A stretch of 64,000 nucleotides of DNA from Metarhizium brunneum (GCF_013426205.1 NC_089423.1:3224001-3288000), one strand, 5' to 3'. Numbered from the stretch's first letter, positions 10,349 through 22,519 are shown. Numbers and translations are program-made. Notes: generated by a model not told the origin, from the letters alone.

Positions 10349-13300
10349 GGTGAAGCTGTGAGATGTGTGAGCGTGATGCCGAGTAGCAACGGCGAAGGGC
10401 GAAGGCCGGTGTTGTTGTTGTTGTTGTTGCAACCTCCCGTGTAAGTGGGGTTGAAGGTTGGAGGTTTGGATGGGTGGTGGAAAGGGAAGATCGATCGCAG
10501 CCTGCCGGCAAGGTGGGAAAGACCGGACGATATATTATGTAGTATATCGAGGACAGGCACTCCGTATGTACTGCCAGGTGAAGGGCAGGGGGGAATTGCA
10601 AAGCAAGGGAGGCCAGAGACTATATCAGAGACTAGCAAAAGGCGATTCGGCTTCTCAACGTCAGACAATGGAGGGCGCGAGAGGCTCATGCGCATGTGGC
10701 CTTGACACCTTGACCCTTGACCACAAATGACCAGCTGGCTGTGGCCCGTGGACGTTCGTCAGTAGGTGACGTTGGGAACACGGGGCTGAGCGTAGCAGGG
10801 GGGGGCCTGGTCGGGGCACTAAGGGCTCCGCAGGGGGTGGGGTGCGACCGAAAGGGGGTGCAGGTGGAGATCGGTGGGGGTGGGGTGCGTATTAAAGGGC
10901 TGGACCAGCAGGTGCGTGCCAGTTGGCTGCTGCCAAGTGATGGACGACTGACTGGTGGTTCGGCTTGTGGGAGCACAACCCAGCTTTGGATCACGTCAAA
11001 CCACACGGGCGGCGCTGTGGCTTTCTGCAGGGGGCAGGCGAGCAAAAAAAGAGCAAGCCCTGGGTTCCTAGCATGAGCGAGAGTTAGCAAGAGCATCATG
11101 ATGACGGAGAGTAAGGTAAGAGCCAAGCTGCTCCAGTACTCGGCAGGGTGGCAGTGTGCAGTGTGCAGTACCCTCGATCGAGCACGGAGACCAAGTGAAT
11201 ACGGAGTACGGGAGGGGCTAGCTCAACGGGGGGCATAATAGGCAACAGGTACCAACCTGGCGGGAGACGGGCGCACCTGAGATCAGTGATCGAATGGATC
11301 GCTAGTATCGCTAGTGGCCAGGCCGACAGGGATCAGATCCAGCAGGGCACACGAGGCGCTGCCGTTGTGCTTGGACGGCTTTGGACGAGCGACCGGGGTC
11401 AGGTCGAATTAGAGTTGCTGTGGGAGGGAGATCGGTCACCAGGGGCCTTCGCTTTGCCGCTTATGCGAGCGAGATGGCGAAGACGGCGAGACGGCGACCG
11501 GGCAAGCAGGCCGGATTTTGGAACTCGTTCGTCGGCGGGAGCAAAGCGGATGCAGCGGGCTGACGGCGGATAGCTTCGCGAAAGGCTCGGAACCGCGACA
11601 GGATTCGACGCGCAGGTTGGGCAGTCGTGGCAAATAGGCCGCGAGTGCTGAACGAGTCTACGGGGTAATAGATACGAGATTAATTGGCTGTTGAGACCCA
11701 GCTTCTATCTTGAGCTGCGCAAGGCCAAGCGGCAAGCGGAAAGCGGGCCACGATTCGTAGTTGTGGCTGGAGATTGTGCCAAGGCCAAGCAAGGTCAAGG
11801 GCTCAAGGCTCGATTTGTCCCGAATTCGGACTGTAATTTCTCTGTTGAAGCAGCAATGTGCTGTGTCTGTGGCGGCCGGTGATTTTCGATATATTCCGGT
11901 CTTCGTCGCAGCGAAATGGCACGCTCGGTATTGTGCCGGCTGAGGCTGTGAGGATGTGAGGCTGTGAGGCTGAGGAAGTTGAGAAATCCGATGACGAGGC
12001 CCAAAGGGTGACGCCGTTTGCCGTTGGTAGGGGGGCGTTGTCGGTGCCGTTTTTTGAGTTCAACGATCCGTGAAATCCGGAGATTGCGCCAACGTCAACG
12101 TCGTGATGCACGCCGGCAAGTGCCAGATGGCCAATATTCCGTGTGCGAATGAGCGGGGCTTCCGATCCAGCGGAAGGCGTTATTAAACCAAAAAAAAAAA
12201 AAGAAAAAGAAAGAGACTGGGTTTGTATCTGGGGCAAGGAAAGGCTAGTTCCGTGACTTGGTATTTCTTTGTTGCACGCTGATGATCTGGTCGGCGAGAG
12301 AGCAGTGCGTCCCCAATGTGGCTATTGTTCCAAACAATGGGAATTGAAGCGAGTTTCCGTAGCCGTGATTTAGCTTTTTCGATGCTACTCGAGCGCACGC
12401 GCAGAGTTTTATGACGGAAAGTGATTAGAGGGAGTGGCTGGTCAAGTATTTTTGGTAGATGCGTTTATACAAGATCCGGTGCGGCTTGGAAGCGGTGGGT
12501 GAAGGAGAGGCACCCGGAGGTCAGAGTGGTCAGCGCTGGGCGATGCGATGGTTCGACGTGGCCGAGACGAAGAAGAAGAGCGAATAGTTGCAAGAGTTGC
12601 TCCGAGGAAAAGAAGAAAAAGAGGGAAATGCAGGCAATTTTTGTATTCGTGAGTGGTATGATGTGTTCAGTGTTGCACACAAACCAGACAAGGGCAAAGA
12701 GCGGACAATGGTGTGAAATCCAAGGCGGTGGCACAAAGAGCGGAGGAGCTTTTGAAGCGACTGAAGGTGTTTTGGTTGAAGATGCAGTTCTTTCTTGACA
12801 CCAATGGCGATGCGGCCAGCGAATGCAAAGAGGACGAGGTTCAGAGGCAGAGTTATATATACGAGTCGAACAACGGTCAATTGTCCAAGCGCCAGGGCCT
12901 GGTGCTCTGTCTGGTACTTTATGCAGAGCTTTGCAGAGCTGTCTTGTGCAGAGGCAAATCTGCGCCGAGTCTCAATAGTTGAGACGGGCCAACGCAAGGG
13001 AGAGAGCGCTTCTGGAGGGCACTTGAGAGGCTGGTTCAATGTTCCTGGTGCAGAAGGCACCTTGACCTGACAAGTGCGTGACTGCAAGTGGCCGGGGTTG
13101 GGGAGTGCTGGCGGTGGGCACTGGGCACTGGGGCCTGGCAGCAAGCACTTGGAAGCGCTAGGCAGCTAGGGACCGGTTGACCAGTTGACGAGCACAGGGT
13201 TCAATGTTCTGGTCTCAACGGTCAATGCTGGTCCAGTCAAGTCTAAATGTTCTGCAGGGTCTCCGGGGTCTGCGGTCGTTGACGCCTGCCCTGGTCTCGA

Positions 13301-14100
13301 TTGACGGGTCCCGAGTCCTGCGTCCTGACTGGCCTGGTCAGCTCGATTTCAAAAAACTCCCGTCTGCAAAGTGGGTGCCGATGCTGCGCTGGAATCCGCC
13401 AACCGTCATCAACCTATACAAAGGGAGGCCGGGCAAATTGCACGCACCACCAGCTGCTATGTGAGAGCCACTAAAGGGCAGCGGCAAGAAGAATATGGTC
13501 TAAACGTACAGAGGGCGAAATAATGAATAAAATAAAATTAACCGCTCCCGTATCAAATCCCTAGCTTGCCGTCGACTGTAGCAGTGAACGCGGGGTCAAG
13601 TGTGTTGAATGTCTGGTTGCTTTGCCGGATGGTGCGTTGCCCGTTGTGCTGCGTCAACGCGGCACTATCGAGGACACAAAAAAAAAGAAAGAAAGAAAGA
13701 GAAACAGAAAGAGAAACAAAATTATGCAACAAGCGTCGACGTACAATCTCGTTTGTCGTTGGGCTGCAATCGAGGCTGGATGGTCAAAAGGCGTTTGTCT
13801 GGTCCTCACAGAGGTATGCAAATCTGATGACAATCACCAGAAAGACACTCCAGTCTTCTTTGTGCCGATGTCTGGTGCGTGGCGGCTTCAATGTGGATCG
13901 ACCCGTTCGTCCAGTCGTCAAGTGGGCAAGGTGTTCAGCAACGCAGCCAGTGAGCAGGGGGAGTGACAAAAAGGAAAGGCGAGGAACAATGAAAAATAAT
14001 GATCAAATGCAGCGAGCCGAACCTGCAGCAAAGAGAGGCAAAGTCAAGGCCGAAAAAGAAACAGGGTCGAGCCTCCCTTCAATACAACCCCGCCGGTAGA
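10349..14100. other. Long upstream region of the cyclin gene
   Basis: About 3.75 kb without a supported gene. It holds a CAA/TTG trinucleotide run (about 10408-10430), a poly-A tract (about 12187-12200) and a purine-rich GAAA repeat (about 13677-13720). Long frames such as 12530-13144 (-) have biased, low-complexity translations and no domain. A long 5' leader or wide promoter for the cyclin is a reasonable reading, because G1 cyclin genes often have these. That is inference. Confidence 0.45.
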
Positions 14101-15970
14101 ATTCCTCAGTCAAAGGGATGTTGGCTCTGAATTGTAGGGAGCACCGTCGATGGAGGAGATGGAATATCAAAATAGGCTGGCATATAAATGGAGAAGGAAC
14201 AGGCGGGACAGCAAACACGGGAGGGCGAGTGAATAAGTATTGTAATTGCAGGCGTACTCCGTGGTCATCAACAATTCAGTCTCCCAAGTACATACATGTA
14301 CGGAGGCGTCAACAACAAATCAAGGGTCAATGAGAGGGGACATTTCCGTCACCATTGATGGGACATGGGGGCCCGTCAATTAGCAGCCGGCGGTTGATGG
14401 ACGGCTGCAGAGTGAATGGCGGCCCGTCTCCTACTCGCTGGGGAGCCTGGCGGCCGGTCGCACAAGGGACAAGAATAGACGGGCCCGGCGCCAATACACA
14501 TGCATGCGCTCGCCATCATGGTCCCTTGCTTGGCCGGCATTGTTTTCAATGTTCCCATTGACGCCAGCAAGAGACGAGATGTCGGCTGCGAATCGATTCA
14601 GCCCGCGCGCCTGTGTCAGGACTCGGGAGCCATGTCAGGACTCAGGGCATGGAGCTACCGGTCAGCTTCAGAGCATACAATGGAACATGGAACACTAAAC
14701 ATGTAACAGCTCGTCGCCGCGGCCAGCTTTGGCGCGGCCTGGTCATGATTATTAACACTCCGTCAGCCAACCAAGGCCGTTCTACCGCCACGGCCTGAGG
14801 ATACGTTGGACACATTTAATCAAAGGACGTGACAAGACTGGCTTCAAGAGCTCCCACGAGCGTTTCCAGGCGTGCGCTGTTCGGCTCTTGCCCTGTACTT
14901 TGCACTCGTCTTGCTGCAGCGCAGGCAGCCTTCCATGCCCAATATGCAATGTGCGGTACATGTATGCACGTACATATATATGGAATAACTGCTCCGTCCT
15001 AATCCAACGCAGGCCCAGCGAGCTGCGGAGATGGGGACTGCACAGGTGGCCAGTGCTGGTAGTTGAGTAACGGGCTGCGGCAACGGAGCACTGTGTATTT
15101 GATATCCCCCTACTAAACTAAACTAAACACTCGGTGCTCCAGACGTGGACGTCCAGTCCGCACTACGGCCCAGGACCCTCAAATTCCAGGCGGTAACAAT
15201 CGAAGCTTACTCGTATTTGATGCGCCCACTGGCTGCCGTTGCTCTTGGCCGTGGCGACGAAACACGGCGCGCCGCCGAACCATTGGCCCATGACCGACGT
15301 CGGGACGCATCTTGAAACAAGACCTGCCATCTCAACATTTAAATTACACGGCGCATTGTACATGTACACACGGTACCGTGAGAACGCAGTATGGCACAGC
15401 AAGTACATTCGACATTGTCACGTCCTCCGCCGGCTCTGCTTGCCACGGAGACGACAGCCAGCCAAAGAAGACATGGAATTTCCGAAAAGCACCAGAGCCC
15501 AACCATGCTACGCTGCAAATAGCCCTGGCCACGCCATCAACTTGTCCAAACGTATCAAATCGAGTGTACAAACGGAGCCCATGCTCTTCAGGTGTCAACA
15601 ATCGAGCCAGGAGGCGTCTGACAGCTGGCAGTTTGGCTCTCCTTTCTGCCCGTGTCCCGATGGCCTTGGCAAACCTGCTCCATGTTCCAGTCTGGCTACA
15701 TAAAGTACGCGTATCAGCCAAAGGGGGGATTGGGTCTCGTCCCGGGTGAGGCTGTGTACATATGGACATGGTGATGTTGATTTTACGAGGTCCTCTGCAG
15801 CAAATCCGCGCCGTCAAATCAACAAATAAACACAGACATGCCAAGTTTGCTGCTTCTGGCCAAGTTGGTGGCCTGGCGTTGCGGGCAAACAGTTGACGAT
15901 GCACGTTTTGACAATGGGCCCAGGACCTCAGGTAGACTGCAAATTCCACCATGGAGCGAAAATCATATGT

Positions 15971-16000
15971 CACCATCACCATCACCATCACCATCACCAT
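15971..16000. repeat. Hexanucleotide microsatellite (CACCAT)5
   Basis: Five uninterrupted copies of caccat. It lies inside non-coding sequence and creates spurious poly-His (+) and Met-Val (-) frames. Confidence 0.9.
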
Positions 16001-17152
16001 CGTCACGTCACCTACCGATGTATTAAAAGAAAAGTCAAAGATCCAGTTGCGCCGTCAAAACGGGCGCCAACGAGAAATGAACCCCTGAGGCGGCTGGTTG
16101 CTCGGGCCTTTTGCCACCGTCAGTCTGTTTAGATTTACTAACTTCGCAGATCCGCCACTTAAACGCGGCATGTGTGAGCCACAAGGATCCTGCGTGGCAA
16201 ATGGCTGTCATCTCGATGCAGGGGGGAAGAACGATTCGCGGATAAAATAACCACCAGCCAGTCATGTTCTCTCCTTTTGTTGGGGGAGGAAACGGCTGAT
16301 GAACGCTTTATTTCCTCCGTAGAGCCCCCCCAATGCGTTTTTATTTGCGGCACAACTCGTTTCACTGATCGTGCTTTGCAGGTGTTTTGTTCTTTGCCAG
16401 AGGGGGCCAACTCGTTTCGGGGGATGCGTATCCCATAGTCGGAGGAGCTCCGTTTCGGCGATCTGAGTTGTAGAAACGTACTAACTAGGAGTTGGGCCGG
16501 ATCTGGATTGACGTTGTCGCCATGATTTTGGGCCCCTCGCTGCGGGGGGAGGGCTAAACAATAGTGTCTCTCGTTTCGGAATGGATAGCCAGCCCTATTT
16601 TCCGCCTCGTCCTCAGCCGCAGCGACATGCGCGCACTCCTCGACTCCCACTGGCGATATCACGGAGGGCTATGGCGTGTCAAAGGGTCGGATGTGTGGAG
16701 GTGCGTGCGAGGTACGTATGTTCTCCGTGCATACATGGAGGGTGTATGTACATCTCGGCCGGAGCATGGCAAAAACTACAAATGCCACCGTGATAGTTTA
16801 CTCGTGCTTTGCTTTTGAACTTTGTACATTGCGCTCAAATAACACGCACGAACAAGTGCGCGCATGAATGATCTACGAGCAGCGGGGATCAAAGGGGTCC
16901 ATCATGAACCATGCATCAGCCATCAGTTGATATGCATCGTCCAGTGGCAGGACACAGATTTGGCGCATCACATGCAACAAGTGCACAGTACCATGCCATA
17001 ATATCAATTGAGATTATACGGAGTACTATACAGCTCGATGGCTACTTAAATAGGTACTAGATGATATCAAGATTGAACTGATGGTAAAATGCTTCTCACA
17101 TGTCCGGTACGTACCTCACCCACTGTAAGCCCCGCTGAACTGTCAACTGGTC

Positions 17153-17258
17153 TCACCAATCACCTCACCAAAAGGACCACCAGCATCAGCATCTCACCAA
17201 TCACTTCACCCAAAGCACCACCAGCATCAACATCTCACCAACATTGAACTCACCAGAC
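17153..17258. repeat. 41-bp tandem repeat, about 2.5 copies
   Basis: Copies start at 17153, 17194 and 17235 with an exact 41-bp spacing. Each begins tcaccaa; the first two run through caccaccagcatcarcatc with a few substitutions, and the third is partial and degenerate. The repeat is not part of a supported gene. Confidence 0.8.
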
Positions 17259-19937
17259 CACATCGCCATCCTGAAGAGGATCCCGAGTTTCTCCATCATC
17301 GACCAGCGGTCTCACCCGTCTCACGCAGAAGGAGCGCCCGTGATGCGCTGGATCAAGCGCCATCCCACAAACGGCATTCGCAAGGCCCGCGCCAACACAG
17401 GCGTGCCGAAAATCAAAGCGCGCAATTTAAAGCCTGCCCTGTGATGTCAGGGCTCGCCCACACCCACTTTCAAGATGGCCACGACCCCGATTCAATGCTG
17501 GTAATACTCCGTATAAAAAAATTGAATAAAATCAAAAGGGAACCAACCTTGCCAGATGGCATGTGGGAAGGGGTGACATGCACTGGTCATTCATTCACAT
17601 GGCATTTGATGGCATCTTGGTCTTGGTCATGGGCTGCCGACTGCCAGCAAGTCTTATTCCAACCTACTAGCCCTTTGCGGAAACGAGGCGCATCTTGTTG
17701 GAGCGTTGCATTACATGATGGGCACGATGAAACTTGACACCGGGATAACGAGACTGGCATATGATGCCCTCTTTTGGGGGGGATCTTTGTAAGTGCATGA
17801 TTCTGAGAGGCCTTTTTGTTGCGCATCGCAGTTGAAGAGAAATATGACCCTTGTGTTGGGGCTGCATGGACGAGTGATGCCAGGTCATAAACTTGGCGCC
17901 ACGATATTGCCATCTTGCACGCGTGCATCGCTCACTCATGTCGACAGTGATGACTTTTTTTTAACAAAAAACGTTTCTCCACGAGCATCACCAACCTGTC
18001 AAGGGAGAAGCCGGGACGTTGTATTGTGACCAGGGCAGACAGATCACCCACCCCAACAACAGCCCTCCACGATGAAGAAAGACGGTCAGCATGCCGTAGC
18101 CATTGCGGCGATTTGGATCGACAGCAACGCCCAAGGTATTGATCTCCGTCCATCAACGTTGCGGCAGCCTCGTCGCCAGCGCCGGCCGGGCCACCGCAAC
18201 GGGATATTGCCATCAAGCAACGTTCCCTATCCCCATCGCATAATAATGCCGAGAAGATTGAACGCTGTCCACCTCCTTCCTCCACCAGCGCCCCTCTCCC
18301 AACTTGATCCCAAGACCAAACGCTGGTCAAACTTGGCCCTCTAAAATCCCAAATACTACCGAGTACTACTCCTCCGTACCCTCTTGCGCCTCGTTGCCCT
18401 CACCAGACTCGACTCTTTTGCCCCCTTCCCCATCCTCCTCGATACAGAACGCAGGGATTCCATTCGCAGGACCTCCCCAAAAAGCCACCACGACTAAATT
18501 AGCCAACCCGCTGGGGCTGCCCCAGATTTTGGCAGGTGCGCCTCCGACCAGGGGCGCCGATTGGGCAGCGACCGATGGCCCTGAAACCCAGCTCCAGGAC
18601 ACGCTCGAGAACATTCAATGTTGAACCCGCACGCCCCTCCCCCTCCTCCTCGTCTTCCTCAAGCCTCCATTTCTTCCCGGGCTGCTTGCCGTCGTTTGCG
18701 GAAAATTCCTTCAAAGCCACACACTCTTTTTTCGGGATGTGGCTGGTGCGGCGGCGCCGAGGAGCGGTATCCAGCCAGCAGAGAGACATGCAGCGGTGAA
18801 TTCCATCCAATAGGGGCGTTATAGGGGTTCACATGTACTCTGTCTTGAAGATGTGGAATTTTTTAGAGATTTTTTTATTTGGGCGCCGCCCCTGAAAACT
18901 TTTTTTAAGGGTGTTGTGATGTATGCGCCTCTTATCGTGGTAGGAATATCAACCGCCCGCTGGATTGGTGTCGCAGATGTCCGGTACACTTGAGCATCAA
19001 TGTTGGCAGGGCGTGGCCAACGTGCCGCTGTTCGCAAATACATACATCATTGACCCGGCATGGAAACCGTGATGCAACAGGAGAACTAGTCCTCTCCACC
19101 AAGAACAACCTCCATCTGCACCTCGTGCCCAGCAGACTACGCGCACCAGCCCATCCTCCCCCCGCACGACCGCGAGCAAACTGGCCAAAGCCGGACTGCG
19201 CAACACTTGACCACATGCATGCGCGCACACTCCCGTCACCAGCCCAGCGGAACCAAGCAGCCAAGCCAGGCAAACAACGTGAACAGCAGAAAGGTGCTCG
19301 CGCCCAAGGTGCCGCACGCCGATGCCACACCGCCGCGGAGCATCACCACACACACACTCCAGCAAAATACTACCCGGACCGCGGGACGCCCAGACCACAA
19401 AAGTCAACAGCCACGCGGGACCAGGGAGCCTCTCGGTGGTGCCGGCGTCGGCAGACTCGCGCCCATTTTGGCGGCTTTGTTCCGGAACCCCGTGTTGACA
19501 CCAGGACAAGAAAGACGTAAAATGCCGCGCTGGGGTTTTCCCCCGCAAATTTGAATGGAATGAGAAGGGGAAGGGGAAAGGTGCCTACTTGAAATTGACG
19601 GATATCCTTGCCCTCTAGGGGGTGAAGAATATGAATGATTCATACTTAAGTACTTGATTTATAGTGTAGAGACGCTAGTTATCTATGTACTTTAAGTACT
19701 TAGTAGGTACCTGGGCATGTGCCGTGGTGAAATACGCAGGGCACGTCTCGACGAGGTACACCACTGTACGTATATATATGAATTGTTCTACAGCAGTGTC
19801 GTCTCGGAATGGTATTGCGTACGTCTCTGCAGTACACTACGTACACTACGTGATATAGTCCCCCGTCTTCTATAGACAAAACTAGGTGCATGTGTATTTA
19901 TTAAAATACTCTAGAAACTAGGTACATAGGAAATCTA

Positions 19938-20191
19938 TCTCTTTGGGTGTTCGAAGGTGCCGATTGCGTACCAGGCCCGCTATGTCTAAGATACTTAAGT
20001 ACCTAATAGATACCTGGTTAGTACCTTTTTACTGCGTATATAATATGTATCTTTTTGTATATATAAAGATAAACGGTACTTACATCTCAATATAATCTTC
20101 TAGTATATTAATGTATCTCTTATATTAAGATTTCTAATTGGTTGACATGCTTGTTCGGTACAAAATCGGCACCTTCAAACACCCAAAGAGA
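19938..20191. mobile_element. MITE-like element with 35-bp terminal inverted repeats
   Basis: The left end (tctctttgggtgttcgaagg..., 19938-19972) is repeated in inverted orientation at the right end (20157-20191), with 32 of 35 positions matching. Both ends are flanked by TA (19936-19937 and 20192-20193). This is the target-site duplication expected of Tc1/mariner-type elements, including the Fot/pogo group common in fungi. The 254-bp element has no coding capacity and an AT-rich interior. It is best read as a non-autonomous derivative moved by a transposase encoded elsewhere. A related right end lies at about 22430-22517. Confidence 0.75.
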
Positions 20192-20193
20192 TA

Positions 20194-20904
20194 ATATAGC
20201 AACTTGCAACAATAACCTCGATCGTCTTCAGCATAACCGCGATCCACTGCAGTGTACGTACACACGTCACTCCGCACAAGTGACACAACCATCGAAAACT
20301 CGCCAACCTCCTATTTTCAATTCATTCTCTGCAGCTCTCTGCAGCTCTCGAAGCGAGTTATGCCCCAACCAACTCTAGGCTCCTTTTTTCAGGACCGCCA
20401 AGCATTGATGCAAAACTCCATGTCCATCAACGTCAGCCCAGCAATTCAACACCGACCTGAAGCTCGCTCAGCCCCTCGGGGCCCATAATTGCGGATGCGC
20501 ACATGCAGCTGGCACCTCGGCAGGACTGAATCTGAAGCTCCCTTCATTTGCTTTGTAATTCCTTGCTGTATCCCGCGCTGTATCCTTGGATTCCGAATTC
20601 TATCATTAATGTCAGTAACTATAAAATAAACTATAACAGTACAGGTAAAATTATCAGCTTACTTCTTGCTGTAACTAGTCTTGTGAGTTTTCGACACCAC
20701 ACTCCTCCACTACCGCTGGAACATGCCAAGAACTAACATTGAAGCTCAGACCAGAATCGCTCTCAAGGCACTCCACTAACAGAATGCTTGTGACAAGGGC
20801 TCAATAGAGGGCTTGGAGCAATTTACTCAATTCATCTAATAACAGTCTTTGGTATCAAAGGTCCTTGGTTTTCCTCAAGGCCTTGAGGGACCGAAGATGT
20901 CTAT
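20194..20904. other. Intergenic, between the MITE-like element and the coiled-coil gene
   Basis: About 0.7 kb, AT-rich in its second half. It has no supported coding frame. It lies 3' of the coiled-coil gene. Confidence 0.5.
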
Positions 20905-21850
20905 TTATACAAGAAGTCGGTGAGGACCTTCTGCCATAATCCCGTGACCGTAGCCCTCGTGTAACCAGCCTTTTCCGTGTGACAATGCTTCTGTTAGAGT
21001 CAATCTTTTCTGGTTAAGAGTACCTTGTTGAGGTAGGTCCAATGCAATGAGGAAACGATTAACCTCTGGGTGAGATAGGCGTTGAATACTTTCCTTGCTT
21101 CTTGGGCAATTAACTCTCGTAAGTATATTTTGAAGCGGAAATAATTCGTGGTTTGGATTGACCACAAGATTATTTTGGTTTCGTATTTTCATAGTTTGAT
21201 TGTGTTGTTTTGTAAGTTGAGTAGTGTGGTTTTGCCGTGTGGTTCTTTGTAGTGTCTCTGCCTTTTTCTCTGCTCCCCGGTTGATGGTACGCAGTCGACG
21301 AGTACCGCAATCTAGAGGAGGGCCCTCTCCTATCCGACGATGAAACAAGGCTTTAAGTACTCGCATTATAATAGAGCTTAACTCTTCTTTGTCGTCTGTG
21401 GTCTTTGGCGTTTTATGCAGTCAGCCCCCCATTCATTGGGAGGTGATCTGACGGCTCCAATACAAGTGTGCCTACTTGAGTACTGAGTTGTGAAATACGA
21501 TCATTTGTCTGCTGATGAAGATAGGCATTTTGATTCAGAATTTGTTGCGCAAGTGCATTCATCTGGTGGTGAAGATTGTTATTTTGATCCACGAGTTGTT
21601 GCGCAAGTCTATTCGACTCGCGCCGAAGATCAGCGAGTTCTGTCCGAAACTGAGTGTGTTCTCTCCGAACATCAACAAGTTGGCCTTGCACATCAGTGAG
21701 GTCGTTCTCCACAGCAGTGATTCGTCTCTTAGCAGAACCAATCCGCTCGGCTTGAATCATAGGCGCAATATTCGGGACATATCTGAGTTGTACTGCCATG
21801 GACTCTAAGTTCTCACCAAGTATGTTGAAGTCAGGTAAATTATTCGCCAT
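20905..21850 (-). CDS. Coiled-coil protein of unknown function, two exons, about 290 aa
   Basis: Exon 1 is 21850-21476 and exon 2 is 21402-20905. The intron (21475-21403) is proposed from a CTGAC branch point at the end of the exon-1 frame, an AAG acceptor and phase 0 on both sides. A second possible donor lies 12 nt further on. The N-terminus (MANNLPDFNILGENL) is followed by a long heptad-like region (about 40-125) dense in Gln, Asn, Leu and Arg. Exon 2 has a stretch with NNLVVNPNHELFPLQN and a VNRFLIALDLPQQG segment near the C-terminus. I recall this general layout, coiled coil then an N-x-H-x-L-x-P-L segment then an L-x-A-L-D-x-P motif, from uncharacterised fungal proteins that tend to be multicopy. 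The function is unknown. It sits between two MITE-related ends. The start is the first ATG followed by conserved-looking sequence; an upstream in-frame ATG at 21979 is possible. Confidence 0.6.
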
Positions 21851-22233
21851 GATAAAGTAAGGATAATGTAATGAACAGAGTAATGGACGGGTTTTGAAAT
21901 GATTGTGCTGATCAAAGCGGTGTTGCGGTGTTGCGTCAAGGCAGGTGTGGGAACAACGAAGGGAGAAAGAAAGTGGCACGGGGAGTAAAACTTATGTTGT
22001 GTCGACTAGGGCACTTTGAGCTGATGGGAGTGCAGTCTGGTGAGCTTACCGCGCTGCCCATGCATATGTGCAAGCAGTGAAAAAACAAAAATCACGTCCA
22101 CTGATCGGGGGTAAATAGAGAGAGGAGCACACAAAAGGCCCTTTGCTAACAAATCATTCTTCAGGGCCGCGCGCTTATTCGCGCTCCCGCCAGCTGGTTT
22201 TATCAAGCGCCCGCCGGGTTAATATCCTAATAA
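21851..22233. other. Upstream region of the coiled-coil gene
   Basis: About 380 bp that should carry the promoter of the minus-strand coiled-coil gene. Nothing else is recognised before the minisatellite begins. Confidence 0.45.
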
Positions 22234-22445
22234 TTAGTATATCTCTTAGTATATTAGTATATCTCTTAGTATATTAGTATATCTCTTAGTATATTAGTAT
22301 ATCTCTTAGTATATTAGTATATCTCTTAGTATATTAGTATATCTCTTAGTATATTAGTATATCTCTTAGTATATTAGTATATTTCTTAGTATATTAGTAT
22401 ATTTCTTAGTATATTACTGTATTTCTTAGTACATTACTGTGTTTC
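22234..22445. repeat. 20-bp minisatellite, about 10 copies
   Basis: The unit tagtatatctcttagtatat repeats with an exact 20-bp period. It is near perfect at the left and increasingly substituted (atctct to atttct to gtttct) towards the right. One and a half copies of the same unit occur inside the MITE-like element at about 20100-20128, so the array looks like an expansion of the element's own interior. There are no spacers, so it is not a CRISPR array. Confidence 0.9.
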
Positions 22446-22517
22446 TTATATTAAGATTTTTAATTAGTAAATATCCTTGTTCGGTACAAAATCGGCACCT
22501 TCGAACACCCAAAGGGA
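22430..22517. mobile_element. Truncated relative of the MITE-like element (right end)
   Basis: About 88 bp align with 20104-20191 of the MITE-like element, with most differences being C/T or G/A. The alignment includes the whole 35-bp right terminal repeat ending at 22517 and the flanking TA (22518-22519). No matching left end is found just upstream; the minisatellite occupies that place. Confidence 0.75.
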
Positions 22518-22519
22518 TA

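Larger units (their letters stand above)
14101..19937. other. Gene-poor region
   Basis: About 5.8 kb with no convincing coding region on either strand. The longest frames (15344-16006 -, 18990-19520 +, 18997-19548 -) overlap one another or cover simple repeats, and none shows a domain. Identifiable content: a (CACCAT)n microsatellite at 15971-16000, a 41-bp tandem repeat at 17153-17258, a TACGGAGTA motif at 17017-17025 and its complement at 17505-17513, and an AT-rich stretch with several aagtact/taagtac words at about 19640-19715, just before the MITE-like element. Confidence 0.5.

Noticed and set aside
12530..13144. 204-codon minus-strand frame
   Set aside because: Low-complexity Pro/Ser/Leu translation over AT/purine-rich leader-like DNA, no motif, and overlapping open frames on the other strand.
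15344..16132. Long frames with Met-Val and poly-His runs on both strands
   Set aside because: They are produced by the (CACCAT)5 microsatellite at 15971-16000. The rest of the translations have no domain or coding-like composition.
18990..19548. Pair of 176- and 183-codon frames on opposite strands
   Set aside because: They are antisense to each other in GC-rich sequence without stops. Neither resembles a known protein.
22234..22445. Regular 20-bp array as a CRISPR array
   Set aside because: Units are contiguous with no unique spacers, the genome is eukaryotic, and the unit also occurs inside the nearby MITE-like element.
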